From Caulobacter sp. 17J80-11 (GTDB taxonomy: Bacteria > Pseudomonadota > Alphaproteobacteria > Caulobacterales > Caulobacteraceae), in NCBI RefSeq assembly GCF_014349105.1, contig NZ_JACSJI010000022.1:1-64000 (forward strand): DNA of 64,000 bases, read 5' to 3'. The notes under the pieces were generated by a model. It was not told the DNA's origin and ran no database searches. It saw nothing but the letters and a program-made list of their open reading frames with translations. Below, in pieces: positions 54,305 to 63,649 of this stretch (position 1 is its first letter; each line of letters begins with the position of its first letter). Both the position numbers and the translations under genes were made by a program.

Positions 54305-55171
54305 TCAAGCTTTTGACGGCTGAAGCGCTGCTTGGGGAGATTTGGCCGGCGCCGCTCCGTCGAGCAGGCTTTGCAGGGCCGCGGGCGCCGCCCGGACGAA
54401 CGGGGCGATCTTGCCGTCGTCGCGCGCGGACCAGGCCAGATAGTTCACCGGCTCGTAGCCCAGCGCGCGCCCCGCCCCGGCCAGATCCGCCTGCAGGCGC
54501 TGGAACTGCCGCCGGTCCAGCCGCACCAGCCGGTCGCGTTCGACCAGGGCCAGGCTCTGGCCCTCGGCGGTCAGGAGGTCGAACACCTCGTCGGCCGCCG
54601 GGTTCTGCCGCCGGTCGATCTCGACCACCATGACCGGCTGGTGGCGCACAAGAAGGCCGCGTCCGCCGGCCAGCACCGGCAGCTCGAAGCCCTCGGTGTC
54701 GATCTTCACCACCGCCACCCGCCGTTGCGACACGCGCAGCAGGTCGTCCAGCGGCGTGACCTCGACCTCGACCGTGTCCACGCCCTGCACCGGCGTGCCG
54801 GCGAACTGGTTCTCGTCGCTGAGGGTCGCGCGGTAATGGCCCTCCTCGTGCGCGTACCTCGGCACGCGCAAGGTGGCGCGGCCGTGCGCGGCCCCGGCGG
54901 CGGCGGCCAGCACCAGGCAGTTGGCCGGCAGCACCTCGCCCAGCCGCGCGGCCAGGATCGGGTTCGGCTCCAGCGACACCACCATGTCGAAGCAGGAAGC
55001 GAGCACCCGGCTGTAGAAACCGTCGCTGGCGCCGACGTCGACGGCGGCGGCGCCGCCAAGGGCCCCGAACACCCGCTTCAGGAACCGCAGGTGCGGATCC
55101 ACCGGCCGCAGGCTCAGGCCCACGTCGGTCGCCTTGAGCGTCATCTTCGCCCGATCCAGCAGTCGCGGCAT
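54305..55171 (-). CDS. FkbM family methyltransferase
   Basis: A 288-residue SAM-dependent methyltransferase. The nucleotide-binding region is AAVDVGASDGFYSRVLA (near residue 45) with the acidic VSLEPNP, and the FkbM signature VAVVKIDTEGFELPVLAGG and VMVVEIDRRQN follows. FkbM proteins O-methylate sugars and other hydroxyls. The ATG at 55171 has GAGGGAAG upstream. It lies 26 bases after the pyruvyltransferase, so it is co-transcribed, and probably methylates a sugar in the exopolysaccharide. Confidence 0.9.
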   Translation of the reverse strand: MPRLLDRAKMTLKATDVGLSLRPVDPHLRFLKRVFGALGGAAAVDVGASDGFYSRVLASCFDMVVSLEPNPILAARLGEVLPANCLVLAAAAGAAHGRATLRVPRYAHEEGHYRATLSDENQFAGTPVQGVDTVEVEVTPLDDLLRVSQRRVAVVKIDTEGFELPVLAGGRGLLVRHQPVMVVEIDRRQNPAADEVFDLLTAEGQSLALVERDRLVRLDRRQFQRLQADLAGAGRALGYEPVNYLAWSARDDGKIAPFVRAAPAALQSLLDGAAPAKSPQAALQPSKA

Positions 55172-55197
55172 ACGTCTTCCCTCGATCAACCTTGACC

Positions 55198-56229
55198 TTA
55201 ACCGGCCTGAGCGCCGGAAGTTGCGCGCCCGCCGACCACGGCCGGACGGCGCGACGGAGCCCGTTCGGCGCGCAAGGCCGACAGGCGCGCCAGCATCTCC
55301 CCGGCCAGCGCCGCGCGTCGCGCGGCGTCCGACAGGCAGGGCGCGGCCTCGGCCGCCCGGCGCAACGCCTCGGCGGTTCGGGCCGGCGACAGGCCCAGCG
55401 TCCGGCGGACCAGTCCGCTTTTCAGCGCCGCCGCCTTGACCCGGCTGCGCAGGCTCCGCCCTTGGGCGGGCGCGTCGGCGCGCGCCTCGTATTCGCGCCA
55501 GGCCTGGTCGGCGTCGACGCGGACCCGCCGGCCCAGATCGCCCAGCCGCGGCCGGCCGAACCGGACCCAGGCCTCCGCCGAGGGCGGCGGCACGACCAGC
55601 GGGTCGAGGGCCACGCCCACCGAGGCGCACCAGTCGGTCCATTTGAACGCCGAGAAGTTGCCGCTCGTGGCCAGCGGGACCCAAGGCACGCCGAAGGCGT
55701 CGGCGACGATGGCCCCGTGCAGCGACTCGGTCAGCACCAGCCGCGCCCGGCTCAGGCGCCGGCACACCGCCAGCGGGTCGGCGTGGGCTGGGCTGAGCAA
55801 CTCGAGCCCGGCCAGGGCGCAGGCCTCCGGCCAGCCGGGGACGTCCAGGCTCTCCCAGTGGGGGACCACCACGGTCTCTCCGCCGCCGGTCGCCGGCGGC
55901 TCTTTCGCGAGCAGGCGAGGGACCAGCACGGCGCCGTCGGTCAGGGCGAGGTTCGGCTCGGCCCCGAGCGCGCGCGCCGACAGCGGACCACGCACGCACC
56001 ACAGCCGGCGCGGCGTCTTCCAGCCGTCCAGCCGGTCGTAGCCGACCCCGCTGGAGAACACGTGCAGGAAGCCGATGCCCGGGGTCGGCATGCCCACGAT
56101 GGTGCCGATGCCGAGGAAGCCTTCGCTCCTGTCCTGGTCGAACAGCTCGGGCGCGAGCGCCGGCCAGAGGACGCCGTTGAGATCGTCGCCGAAGTTGGGC
56201 CGCGCGTTGCGGCAGGCGATCAGCTTCAC
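55198..56229 (-). CDS. Polysaccharide pyruvyl transferase family protein
   Basis: A 343-residue member of the pyruvyl transferase/CsaB/ExoV family. It begins VKLIACRNARPNFGDDLN, where the N-F-G-D-D start is typical, and contains FLGIGTIVG, VRGPLSARAL (the conserved R-G-P), LTDGAVL, the donor-site VLTESLHGAIVADAFGVPWV and a SGNFSAFKWTDW segment close to ExoV-like enzymes. It transfers pyruvate from phosphoenolpyruvate to a sugar as a ketal, giving acidity. GTG 56229 overlaps the GT2 stop (GTGA). The last 90 residues are an alanine/arginine-rich helical tail. Confidence 0.9.
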   Translation of the reverse strand: MKLIACRNARPNFGDDLNGVLWPALAPELFDQDRSEGFLGIGTIVGMPTPGIGFLHVFSSGVGYDRLDGWKTPRRLWCVRGPLSARALGAEPNLALTDGAVLVPRLLAKEPPATGGGETVVVPHWESLDVPGWPEACALAGLELLSPAHADPLAVCRRLSRARLVLTESLHGAIVADAFGVPWVPLATSGNFSAFKWTDWCASVGVALDPLVVPPPSAEAWVRFGRPRLGDLGRRVRVDADQAWREYEARADAPAQGRSLRSRVKAAALKSGLVRRTLGLSPARTAEALRRAAEAAPCLSDAARRAALAGEMLARLSALRAERAPSRRPAVVGGRATSGAQAG

Positions 56230-57233
56230 GCGCGCGCCTCCGCCCGGCGCGGCGCCGATCCCAGGCCGAGCAGCCGTCGCCAGAAGCCGAGCGACCAGCC
56301 CAGGTGCATGACCATGGCCGCGGCGCCGGACCCGGCGGCCCAGGCGTCCCGCTCGCGCAAGCCCAACCAGGCGCCGTAGGCCAGGCAGCCGCCGGCCCAC
56401 AGGGCGGCCGGGGTGGCCAGCGGGCCCCAGGCGGCGCCCGCGGCGGCCAGCAGCACCGCCGGCGCGACCGCCAGCGGCGCGGCCTGGCGCAGGCGCGGGA
56501 CCAGCCGGTGCTTGAGCACGGTGCGCGCCCTGCCTTCGCCGTAGGCGAGGTACTGACGGAACAGCGCGCCCGGACGGGGGCGCGGGAAGTAGGTGACGAT
56601 CAGGTCCTGCTCCAGCCAGATCCGCCGGCCGGCCCGGGTCAGGCGCACGTCCAGCTCGGCGTCCTCGTTGGCCGCGAAGCTTTCGTCGTAACCGTCCGCC
56701 TCGGCGAAGGCGTCCAGCCGCATCAGGGCGTGGTGGCCGTGGTCGACCCAGCCGCCGGCGCCGGTGCGGCGGTGGCGTGAGCCGCCCGCGCCCAGCAGCG
56801 AGTTCTGAGCCGCCGCGACGGCGCGCTGGAACGCGCCGCCGCCGCTCGAGCGCATGGGCACGGTCACCGAGTCTGCGCCGGTACGTTCCGCGGCCGCGAG
56901 CAGGCCCGCGCAATAGTCGGGCGGGTAGCCGGCGTGAGCGTCGAGGCGGATCAGCCACGCGCAGCCAGGGCCGAACCGGCGGGCGGCCAGGTTCACGCCG
57001 GCGCTCTGCAGGCGGGCGGGATTGTCCAGCAGAATGACGCGCGGATCGCGGGCCGAGAACCGGCGCACGATCGCGCGGCTGGCGTCGGTGCTGCCGCCGT
57101 CGGCCACTACGATCCGGCACCGGTCCACGGCCGCGTCGGACAGCAACCGCTCCAGCAGGCCGTCCAGATGAGCCGCCTCGTTGAGGCAGGGGACGACGAC
57201 CAGGACGTCTGGGACTGAAGCGTTCAACGACAC
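56226..57233 (-). CDS. GT2 glycosyltransferase, ExoA-like
   Basis: A 335-residue membrane-associated family 2 glycosyltransferase. VLVVVPCLNEAAHLDGLLERLL, VADGGSTDASRAI, LIRLDAHAGYPPDY (D-x-D-like) and NEDAELDVRLTRAG match ExoA, the succinoglycan beta-1,3-glucosyltransferase. Three hydrophobic helices at the C-terminus anchor it. Its start overlaps the flippase stop region by ten bases and its stop overlaps the pyruvyltransferase start. It extends a lipid-linked repeat unit on the cytoplasmic face. Confidence 0.9.
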   Translation of the reverse strand: MSLNASVPDVLVVVPCLNEAAHLDGLLERLLSDAAVDRCRIVVADGGSTDASRAIVRRFSARDPRVILLDNPARLQSAGVNLAARRFGPGCAWLIRLDAHAGYPPDYCAGLLAAAERTGADSVTVPMRSSGGGAFQRAVAAAQNSLLGAGGSRHRRTGAGGWVDHGHHALMRLDAFAEADGYDESFAANEDAELDVRLTRAGRRIWLEQDLIVTYFPRPRPGALFRQYLAYGEGRARTVLKHRLVPRLRQAAPLAVAPAVLLAAAGAAWGPLATPAALWAGGCLAYGAWLGLRERDAWAAGSGAAAMVMHLGWSLGFWRRLLGLGSAPRRAEARA

Positions 57234-58687
57234 GGGGCGGGCTCTCCGACGGGAAGGCGACGTTCACGAACGAGTTCGACCAGGCCGCCGCGCACGCTCC
57301 ACAGCCCGACGGCCAAGCCGACGGCGGCGGACACCGCCACGACGGCCAGCGGATCGACCCCGGTCAGGCGCATGGCCTGGGCGGCGGCGAGCGCGGACAG
57401 CCAGGCGGCCAGGGTCGGTACGACAGCGTCGCGCATCAGGGTGAGGATCGGGCGGGGCGCGTCGGCGCGGGTCATCACGGCCACGGCGGCCAAGGCGATC
57501 AGGTTCTTGGCCGCGAGCGCGGCGGCGATGGCGGTCAGACCGAAGGGCGCCGTCACGATCAGGGCGGCCGCGCCGGCCACGGCCGACGCGACGGCATAGG
57601 TCAGCAACCCGCCGTTACGCCCCGAAACCGAGAGCAGGGCCCCGTGCACGCCGCCGTGCAGGCGGGCCAGGCCGCCGACCGCGAGCAGCACGGCCGGAAC
57701 CGCGGCGGGAGCCCAGCGCGCGCCGAACACCAGGGTGATCAGCGGCTCGGCGTTGGCGGCGAAGATTGCGGTCGGCAGGCCGCAGGCGGCGGTCAGCAGC
57801 GCCCGCCCGCGACGGATCACCTGGGCCCGCTGCTGCGGATCGCCGGCCGCGAAGGCCGGCTGGAACAGCACGCCCGAGAAGGCCGCCTGGGCGGTGACCA
57901 GGGTCGCCTCGATGCGCTTGCCCAGATTGAAGCGAGCCAGGCCCGCGGCCGGCACGAACAGGGCCAGAAGCACTTGGTCGAGATAGTTGTTGGCCGCCCC
58001 GGCCAGCCGCACGGCCGAGGCCAGGCCGGCCTGGCGGGCCATCGGGCGCAAGGCGGCCGGCGCCCAGACCGGGCGGGCGAAGGCGCGCGACCAGGCGGCG
58101 GTGAACAGGAACAGGAAGACCGACTGGGCGAGGTAGGCGCCGATCAGGCCCCACAGCGGCTTGACGCCCAGCGCCACCCCGACGCCGACGACGGCCGCCA
58201 GCAGGTTGGCGAGCATGACCCGCGCCGCCAGCGGCCGGAACGCCGCGCGCCGGGCGAGCGCCGCCTGGGGCTGCAGCAGCAGCAGGTCGAACAGCACCTT
58301 GGGAGCCAGCAGGGCGACCGCCCCGCGCATGCCGCGCAGCTCGCTCCAGACGCCCGATGCCGCGAAGGTCAGGATGACGAACGACGCCGCGCCGGCCGCG
58401 CCCGCGGCGAGCAGAAGCCCGGTGGCGGCCTGCTGTTCCTCGAGCCGCGCTTCGCCCTGCAGCAGGGCCTCGTAGAGACCCTGCGGACCCAGCGCCTTGA
58501 TCAGTTCCAGGGCGGCCAGGGCGGCGGCGGCCACCCCCAGCTGGGCCGGCGGCACCACCCGGGCGAAGAACACGAACAGCAGCAGCGGGAAGGCCACCGA
58601 AAGGCCCGCGTTCAGCGTCGCCCAGACGGCCCCGGCGAACAGGCTGGACCCTTCTGCGGCGGACGAACCTGACTGTTCGGCGATCAT
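57224..58687 (-). CDS. Wzx-type oligosaccharide flippase
   Basis: A 487-residue polytopic protein with about twelve to fourteen helices of the polysaccharide transporter (PST/MATE-like) family. Typical are VWATLNAGLSVAFPLLLFVFFARVV at the first helix, GPQGLYEALLQ, and FNLGKRIEATLVTAQAAFSGVLFQPAFA in the middle. It would flip the undecaprenyl-linked repeat to the periplasm. I use ATG 58687, preceded by GGGGGAC; an ATG-type extension to 58765 adds a polar stretch unlike the family. It lies between the polymerase and GT2 genes. Confidence 0.88.
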   Translation of the reverse strand: MIAEQSGSSAAEGSSLFAGAVWATLNAGLSVAFPLLLFVFFARVVPPAQLGVAAAALAALELIKALGPQGLYEALLQGEARLEEQQAATGLLLAAGAAGAASFVILTFAASGVWSELRGMRGAVALLAPKVLFDLLLLQPQAALARRAAFRPLAARVMLANLLAAVVGVGVALGVKPLWGLIGAYLAQSVFLFLFTAAWSRAFARPVWAPAALRPMARQAGLASAVRLAGAANNYLDQVLLALFVPAAGLARFNLGKRIEATLVTAQAAFSGVLFQPAFAAGDPQQRAQVIRRGRALLTAACGLPTAIFAANAEPLITLVFGARWAPAAVPAVLLAVGGLARLHGGVHGALLSVSGRNGGLLTYAVASAVAGAAALIVTAPFGLTAIAAALAAKNLIALAAVAVMTRADAPRPILTLMRDAVVPTLAAWLSALAAAQAMRLTGVDPLAVVAVSAAVGLAVGLWSVRGGLVELVRERRLPVGEPAPCR

Positions 58688-58795
58688 ACTGTCCCCCGCC
58701 GCGTCCTCCGCGGGAGCGGGGTCGGCTGCTCCGGGACAAACAAACTTGGCCGTCGGTGGTTCCAAGGTTTTCGGTCGGCGCGAGGCCGGACTTTC

Positions 58796-60073
58796 TCAGC
58801 GCTGGAGCCGCCGTTCCGGAGCCAGGGCGAGGGCGGCGGTCAGGAACAGGACGAAGGTCGCCACGCTGAACTGCACCAGGACGATCGACTCCAGCGGCGT
58901 GCGCGACAGCAGAAGCAGGAACCCCGCCGCCCCGAAGGCCACGGTCGGGGTCGGCTGGAACATCAGACGCGCGGCGAAGGCGGCGAGGCCGACGGCCAGG
59001 GTGGTGACCAGGGTGACCAGCCCGACCCAGCCCAGCTCGACCAGCACCTCGATGTACTGGTTGTGGAAATTGAAGCCGGCGCGGCTGCGGATGTTGGCGA
59101 AGCGCCAGAGCCCCTCGGCCTCCAATGAGCCGCGTCGCCAGAACGCCTGGTAGCCGTGGCCCAGCACCGGCCTGCGCGCGATGTAGCCTTCGGCGCGCTG
59201 CCACAGATAGGTCCGCCCCGTAAGGGTCGGGTCCTTGCCGAACTTGCGCAGGATGGTGATCTCGCCCGTGCGCGCCTGCTGCTCGGCCATGAAGGCGGCC
59301 GGGACGGTGGCGAGCAGCACGGCCGCGGCGGCCAGGGCCCGCCACTTGAACCGCATGCGGGTGATCAGGATGAGGATCACGAACAGGCCGCCGGCGAGGA
59401 TGGTGGAGACCACCGCGCCGGCCGACTGGCTGGTGCGCAGCAAGAGCGCCGCCAGCATCAGGCCGCCGACGCCGCCGATGCGCATGATCATCGGCTGGCG
59501 CGGGTCGGCCACTGCGGCGCCCGCGGCCAGCGCCAGCAGGCTGGCGATCACCGCCATCTCGTTCTTGCTGCCGAAGATGCCGGCGAAGGCCGTGCCCTGC
59601 TGGAAGCCGACCGACACCCAACGGCCGAACTGCAGGGAAAGCAGACCGGCCAGCAGCAGGGCCGAGAAAGCCGAGCCGATGATCGCCGGCCCGGGCGTGC
59701 GCCGCGCGATCAGGAGCGCGATGAACACCGTAAGGGCGAACTGCAGGCCGTGGCGGAAGCTCTCCATCGGGGCTTCCGACCACAGGGTCGAGGCCATCGC
59801 CAGCGCCGGCAGGGCCAGCAGCGGCGCCACCGGAAGCATGGCCGTCAGCGCCTCCTTCCAGAACGCGATGAGATACAGGCCGAGCAGGCCCAGCATCACG
59901 TAGAGCGACTTGCCGTCGGTCGCGACCACGGTGAGCAGGGCGATGAACGACCCGAAGCTCAAGACCCATTCCGGCGACCAGTAGCGGCCGCTGGCGAACG
60001 CGGTCGGGGCGACCCGCGGCGCACGCCAGGGCTGCGCCGCCTGAGATTGGGCCGCCTGAGTGTCGATGGTCAT
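58796..60073 (-). CDS. O-antigen ligase/Wzy-type polysaccharide polymerase
   Basis: A 425-residue membrane protein with about eleven helices and a large periplasmic loop (about residues 265-345: TYLWQRAEGYIARRPVLGHGYQAFW) ending NFHNQYIEVLVELGW, which carries the His-containing H-N-x-x-x-E motif of the O-antigen ligase/Wzy (PF04932) family. FGSKNEMAVIASLLALAAG is also typical of ExoQ-like polymerases. It joins flipped repeats into a chain. Starts with ATG 60073, 30 bases after the Wzc stop. Confidence 0.88.
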   Translation of the reverse strand: MTIDTQAAQSQAAQPWRAPRVAPTAFASGRYWSPEWVLSFGSFIALLTVVATDGKSLYVMLGLLGLYLIAFWKEALTAMLPVAPLLALPALAMASTLWSEAPMESFRHGLQFALTVFIALLIARRTPGPAIIGSAFSALLLAGLLSLQFGRWVSVGFQQGTAFAGIFGSKNEMAVIASLLALAAGAAVADPRQPMIMRIGGVGGLMLAALLLRTSQSAGAVVSTILAGGLFVILILITRMRFKWRALAAAAVLLATVPAAFMAEQQARTGEITILRKFGKDPTLTGRTYLWQRAEGYIARRPVLGHGYQAFWRRGSLEAEGLWRFANIRSRAGFNFHNQYIEVLVELGWVGLVTLVTTLAVGLAAFAARLMFQPTPTVAFGAAGFLLLLSRTPLESIVLVQFSVATFVLFLTAALALAPERRLQR

Positions 60074-60103
60074 CGAAGACCCCTCTCCGGACGCGGCCGA
60101 CCG

Positions 60104-62287
60104 TCAGTCGGCGTAGTACTTCTGGACCGAGCCGTAATAGTAGGCGGCGTCGCCGTAGCCGGTGCGGGCCTGCTCGCGCAGGTCGACCTGGGTCAGCGCC
60201 ACGCCCGGCACGAAGGCGCCGCTCGCAGCCAGCTGCTCCAGCGCGTTCTTGGCCGCCATCTCCGGCGTCTTGGCCCAGCGCAGCAGGTACAGCACCGCGT
60301 CCGCCCGGGTGGCCAGCACGCGCGTGTCGGACACCGCCAGGATCGGGGGGGTGTCGAGCAGCACCAGGTCGAAGCGATGGCGCAGTTCGGCCAGCAGCTT
60401 CTGCATGGCCGGGCTGCGGAAGATCTCCGGGTCGCTCCACGAGCCCTCGGCGATCGGCAGAACCTGGGCGCCGCTGGCCTTGTCCAGCCGCAGCACCTCG
60501 TCCAGCGACGCCTTGCCGGCGAGCAGTTCGAACAGGCCCTTGCGGACGCCGCCCTCCAGCTTCTGGGTCAGGCTGCGGTGGCGCAGGTCGCAATCCACCA
60601 CCACCACCTTCTGGCCCGCGGCGGCGGCCAGCCGGCCGAGGCAGAAGGTCGTCAGGGTCTTGCCTTCTTCCGGCAGGGCCGAGGTGACCGCGACCACCTG
60701 CACCAGGTCTTCGCCACGCGAGGACAACAGCGAGGTCTTCAGGCTTCGGAACGACTCGGCGAAAGCCGAGCGCGGGCGCTTGAGCAGGTAGTCCTCGGGC
60801 TTCAGCGAGCCGCGGTCGGCGGCGGCGGCGACCGAGCCCAGCACCGGAACGGCCCCCAGCATCGGCAGGCCCAGGCGGTTGCGCACCTCCTTGCCGGTGC
60901 GCAGGCCGCTGTCCAGCGCCTCGGCGGTGACCACCGAGGCCATGCCCGCGGCCAGGGCGAAGGCCAGGCCCAGCGCCAGGTTCAGCCGGGTGTTCGGCGC
61001 GCTGGGACGGCTCGGGGTCTGGGCGTAGGACACCACGCGCGCGTCGGCCTGCTGGATGCCGGCCTGGGCCGCGGTTTCCTTCGAGCGGTTCAGGAAGGCC
61101 TCGTAGATGGCCCGGGTCGCCATCGCCTTGCGCTCCAGCTCCATCAGACCGACCTGGGCGCGGTTGTTGTTGGCCAGATTGCCGCGCGAGGTCCCGCGGC
61201 TGCCGACCAGCGAGGAGGTGCGCTGACGCGCGACCTGCACTTCAGCCTCGAGGTTGGAGAGCACCCGCTTGATCTCGGCGTCGATCTGCACGTCGTAGTC
61301 GGCCAGCTCCTGATTGACCTTCTGCACGTCGGGGTGACGCGGCCCGTAGCGGCTTTCCAGCTCCGCCTTGTGGCGGCTGACCTCGGCGCGCTGACCGCGC
61401 AGCTGGCGGATGACGTCGGAGCCGAGCGCGGCGGCCGTGTCGGCGCCGCCGCCGCCGCGACGCACCTGCGCCCTCGCGGCGGCCAGACGGCCCTCCTTCT
61501 CGGCCTGGTCGGCCTGGGCCTCGGCGATCTGCTGGTTGAGGACCGAGATCTCCTGCTCGGCCATGGTCGCGCCTTCGGCGCTCAACAGCCCGTGATTGAT
61601 CTTGTAGGTCTGCACCTCGGCGTCGGCCGCCTCGGCCTGCCGGCGCATTTCGTCGAGCTTGGCCTTGAGCCAGCCGCTGGCCTTGTCGTTGGCGCCGGCC
61701 TTCGCGGCGAGCTGCTGGTTGATGTATTCCTCGGCGAAGGCGTTGGCGATGCGGGCCGCCTTCTTCGGGTCGGTGGAGGTGAAGCCGACGTCGATCACAT
61801 AGGTAAGGCCGACCCGGCTCGCCCACATCTGCGACAAAACGGCGTCCACCGCGCCCTCGGGCGCCGCGGCGCCCGCGCCGCCGGCCAGCGAGGCCTGGAT
61901 CGCCTTGCCGGACGGCTTGGAGGCGAAGTCGGGGTCCTGGTCGAGGCGCAACCGCCGGACCACCCGCTCGCCGACGGCGCGCGAATTGATGATGCGCGCC
62001 TCGGTGTCGACCACGCTGGAATCGGTCGGGAGCTGCGATATCACCTGGTCGAGCTTCAGCACCGCCTGCTTGCGCGGATCGATCAGCACCGAGGCGGTGG
62101 CGGTGTATTGCGGCGTGGCCCGCAGCGTCACCAGCACGGCGGCCAGGAAGACCGTGCCGGCCACCAGTCCGAACAGCGGCAATCGCCGGCGGAAGCGCGC
62201 CATCAGGTCGCGCGGATCGGGCACGCCGCCGTAGGGACGGGGGTCGGAACCCTGAAGGTCTTGGGGGTTGCTGCGGAAGAGGTTCAT
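60104..62287 (-). CDS. Wzc-type polysaccharide co-polymerase with BY-kinase domain
   Basis: A 727-residue protein combining a Wzz/PCP-2a domain with a bacterial tyrosine kinase. Membrane helices near 36-55 (LPLFGLVAGTVFLAAVLV) and 440-460 flank a long periplasmic coiled-coil region (about 200-400). The kinase has Walker A SALPEEGKTLTT, Walker A' VVVVDCDLR and Walker B LVLLDTPP. The C-terminus holds a tyrosine cluster (YGDAAYYYGSVQKYY), the autophosphorylation site. It sets chain length with the Wzy polymerase and couples to the Wza channel. The fused form is the Proteobacterial arrangement. Confidence 0.93.
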   Translation of the reverse strand: MNLFRSNPQDLQGSDPRPYGGVPDPRDLMARFRRRLPLFGLVAGTVFLAAVLVTLRATPQYTATASVLIDPRKQAVLKLDQVISQLPTDSSVVDTEARIINSRAVGERVVRRLRLDQDPDFASKPSGKAIQASLAGGAGAAAPEGAVDAVLSQMWASRVGLTYVIDVGFTSTDPKKAARIANAFAEEYINQQLAAKAGANDKASGWLKAKLDEMRRQAEAADAEVQTYKINHGLLSAEGATMAEQEISVLNQQIAEAQADQAEKEGRLAAARAQVRRGGGGADTAAALGSDVIRQLRGQRAEVSRHKAELESRYGPRHPDVQKVNQELADYDVQIDAEIKRVLSNLEAEVQVARQRTSSLVGSRGTSRGNLANNNRAQVGLMELERKAMATRAIYEAFLNRSKETAAQAGIQQADARVVSYAQTPSRPSAPNTRLNLALGLAFALAAGMASVVTAEALDSGLRTGKEVRNRLGLPMLGAVPVLGSVAAAADRGSLKPEDYLLKRPRSAFAESFRSLKTSLLSSRGEDLVQVVAVTSALPEEGKTLTTFCLGRLAAAAGQKVVVVDCDLRHRSLTQKLEGGVRKGLFELLAGKASLDEVLRLDKASGAQVLPIAEGSWSDPEIFRSPAMQKLLAELRHRFDLVLLDTPPILAVSDTRVLATRADAVLYLLRWAKTPEMAAKNALEQLAASGAFVPGVALTQVDLREQARTGYGDAAYYYGSVQKYYAD

Positions 62288-62306
62288 GGCGTCCGCCCGT
62301 TAAAGG

Positions 62307-63605
62307 TCAGGGGTGCAGCACCAGGACCGCGCCGAAGCGGTCCTCGGTGTATTCGAAGCCTGGATCGCCGCCTGACGACGTCCGATCGAAGTGCTGGAAG
62401 CTGATGCGCGCCGCCACGAGGCGGTTGAACTTCAGGTCGGCGCCCACGCCGTAATCGACCCGGTCGTCGATCCGGGAGATCCCGTCGTAGTCGTCCTGGG
62501 CCCAGTTGGCCCGACCCCAGAGGATCAGGTTGCGCCGGAGCTCGTGGTCGACCCGGATGCCCAGCGCGGTGGTCAGGGTGCCGGCCGCGTCGCCGACCGT
62601 GGTGTCGTTGATGCTCTGGTCGGCCGACAGGGTGACCGTGGTCATCTGGGTGGGGAACCACTCGATCCACGCGTCCATCGCCAGGCCGTCGGTGGTCGTG
62701 GCGTCGGGGTCCTGGTAGTCCTGTTCGAGATAGCCGATCAGGACGTGGCCGCGCGCCGCGTGGGTCAGGTCGAAGTCGACCCCGACGCCGACGTCCCAGC
62801 CGGAGGAGTCGCGGTCGACGTCGTTCTGAGGATTGTCGTCGGTCAGGTTCGGCTGCTGTTCGAAGCTGCGGTCGTTGCCGCGCACCGAGCCGTAGATCGC
62901 CACCGCCGGGCTGATCGCGTAGTCCAGCCGCACGCCGCCGTAGAGCACGTCCTCGTTGCGGTAGGACTGGGACTGCAGCCCTTCGAACAGGGTCTGGACC
63001 GCGTCGTAGCGGTAGCCGGACCAGCCGATGTCGGCGCCCAGCCGGAAGCGGCCGACCTCGTGCGAGGCGCTGCCGTTGAAGGTGGTCAGGTTGTAGGTGA
63101 CCGGCTCGATCGCGTCGACGGGCGTGGAGGCGTCCGAGCGCGGCTGCACCAGCTCGTGGTACTGGGCCCCCCCGGCGAGGTTGCTGCCGCGCGCCAGGTC
63201 GAGCCGGCCGTCGACCCCGACGCCCCACTCCGCGTGGCTCTCGTCGCTGAAGTCCATGTATTCGAGGTTGTTGAACTCGACGAAGCCGTTCAGCGCGTGG
63301 CGCGACCATTGCGACTGGGCGCGCAGCGCCGCCGACAGGGTCAGCACGGTGTCGGACTGCTCGTCGACCGGCGTGGCGAAGATGTTGTCGCTCCACACCA
63401 CGCCCGCTTCGGCCCAGGGGAACAGCAGGAAGGAGCCGGCCCGCAGCCCGAGCGCGTCGTAGCCCGGGAAGCGCCGGTCGCGGACGCCGACATTGTGGTC
63501 GCGCGCGAACGACGTGTCCTGGGCGGCCGCGGAACCGGCCGCGGCCACGGCGGCGGTTGCGAACAGCACCGCGCAGGACGACGAACGCAGGAGCTTCAGC
63601 CTCAT
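62307..63605 (-). CDS. Outer-membrane beta-barrel protein of the EPS locus
   Basis: A 432-residue exported protein. The signal peptide SCAVLFATAAVAAAGSAAAQ is followed by a barrel of alternating strands (LFPWAEAGVVWSDNIFATP, WGVGVDGRLDL, YGVGADLKFNRLVAARISFQHF) and a final strand FGAVLVLHP. The EAGVVWSDNIF pattern belongs to the BBP2/outer_membrane beta-barrel group (TIGR03016-like) found beside exopolysaccharide genes. It may be an extra export pore. ATG 63605 (MRLKLLRSS) follows a GGAGGGGGGAG. It sits between the Wza-type and Wzc genes. Confidence 0.85.
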   Translation of the reverse strand: MRLKLLRSSSCAVLFATAAVAAAGSAAAQDTSFARDHNVGVRDRRFPGYDALGLRAGSFLLFPWAEAGVVWSDNIFATPVDEQSDTVLTLSAALRAQSQWSRHALNGFVEFNNLEYMDFSDESHAEWGVGVDGRLDLARGSNLAGGAQYHELVQPRSDASTPVDAIEPVTYNLTTFNGSASHEVGRFRLGADIGWSGYRYDAVQTLFEGLQSQSYRNEDVLYGGVRLDYAISPAVAIYGSVRGNDRSFEQQPNLTDDNPQNDVDRDSSGWDVGVGVDFDLTHAARGHVLIGYLEQDYQDPDATTTDGLAMDAWIEWFPTQMTTVTLSADQSINDTTVGDAAGTLTTALGIRVDHELRRNLILWGRANWAQDDYDGISRIDDRVDYGVGADLKFNRLVAARISFQHFDRTSSGGDPGFEYTEDRFGAVLVLHP

Positions 63606-63649
63606 CTCCCCCCTCCGGGAATGGAACCTGGCGAGCAACGCCGTCGCGC

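Noticed and set aside
57615-60593. A 992-codon minus-strand frame overlapping Wzx, Wzy and Wzc
   Set aside because: Arginine/proline/glycine-rich out-of-frame reading of three real genes on the same strand.
59156-62404. A 1082-codon plus-strand frame over Wzy and Wzc
   Set aside because: Antisense shadow; both minus-strand genes have definite motifs such as Walker boxes and the NFHNQY loop.
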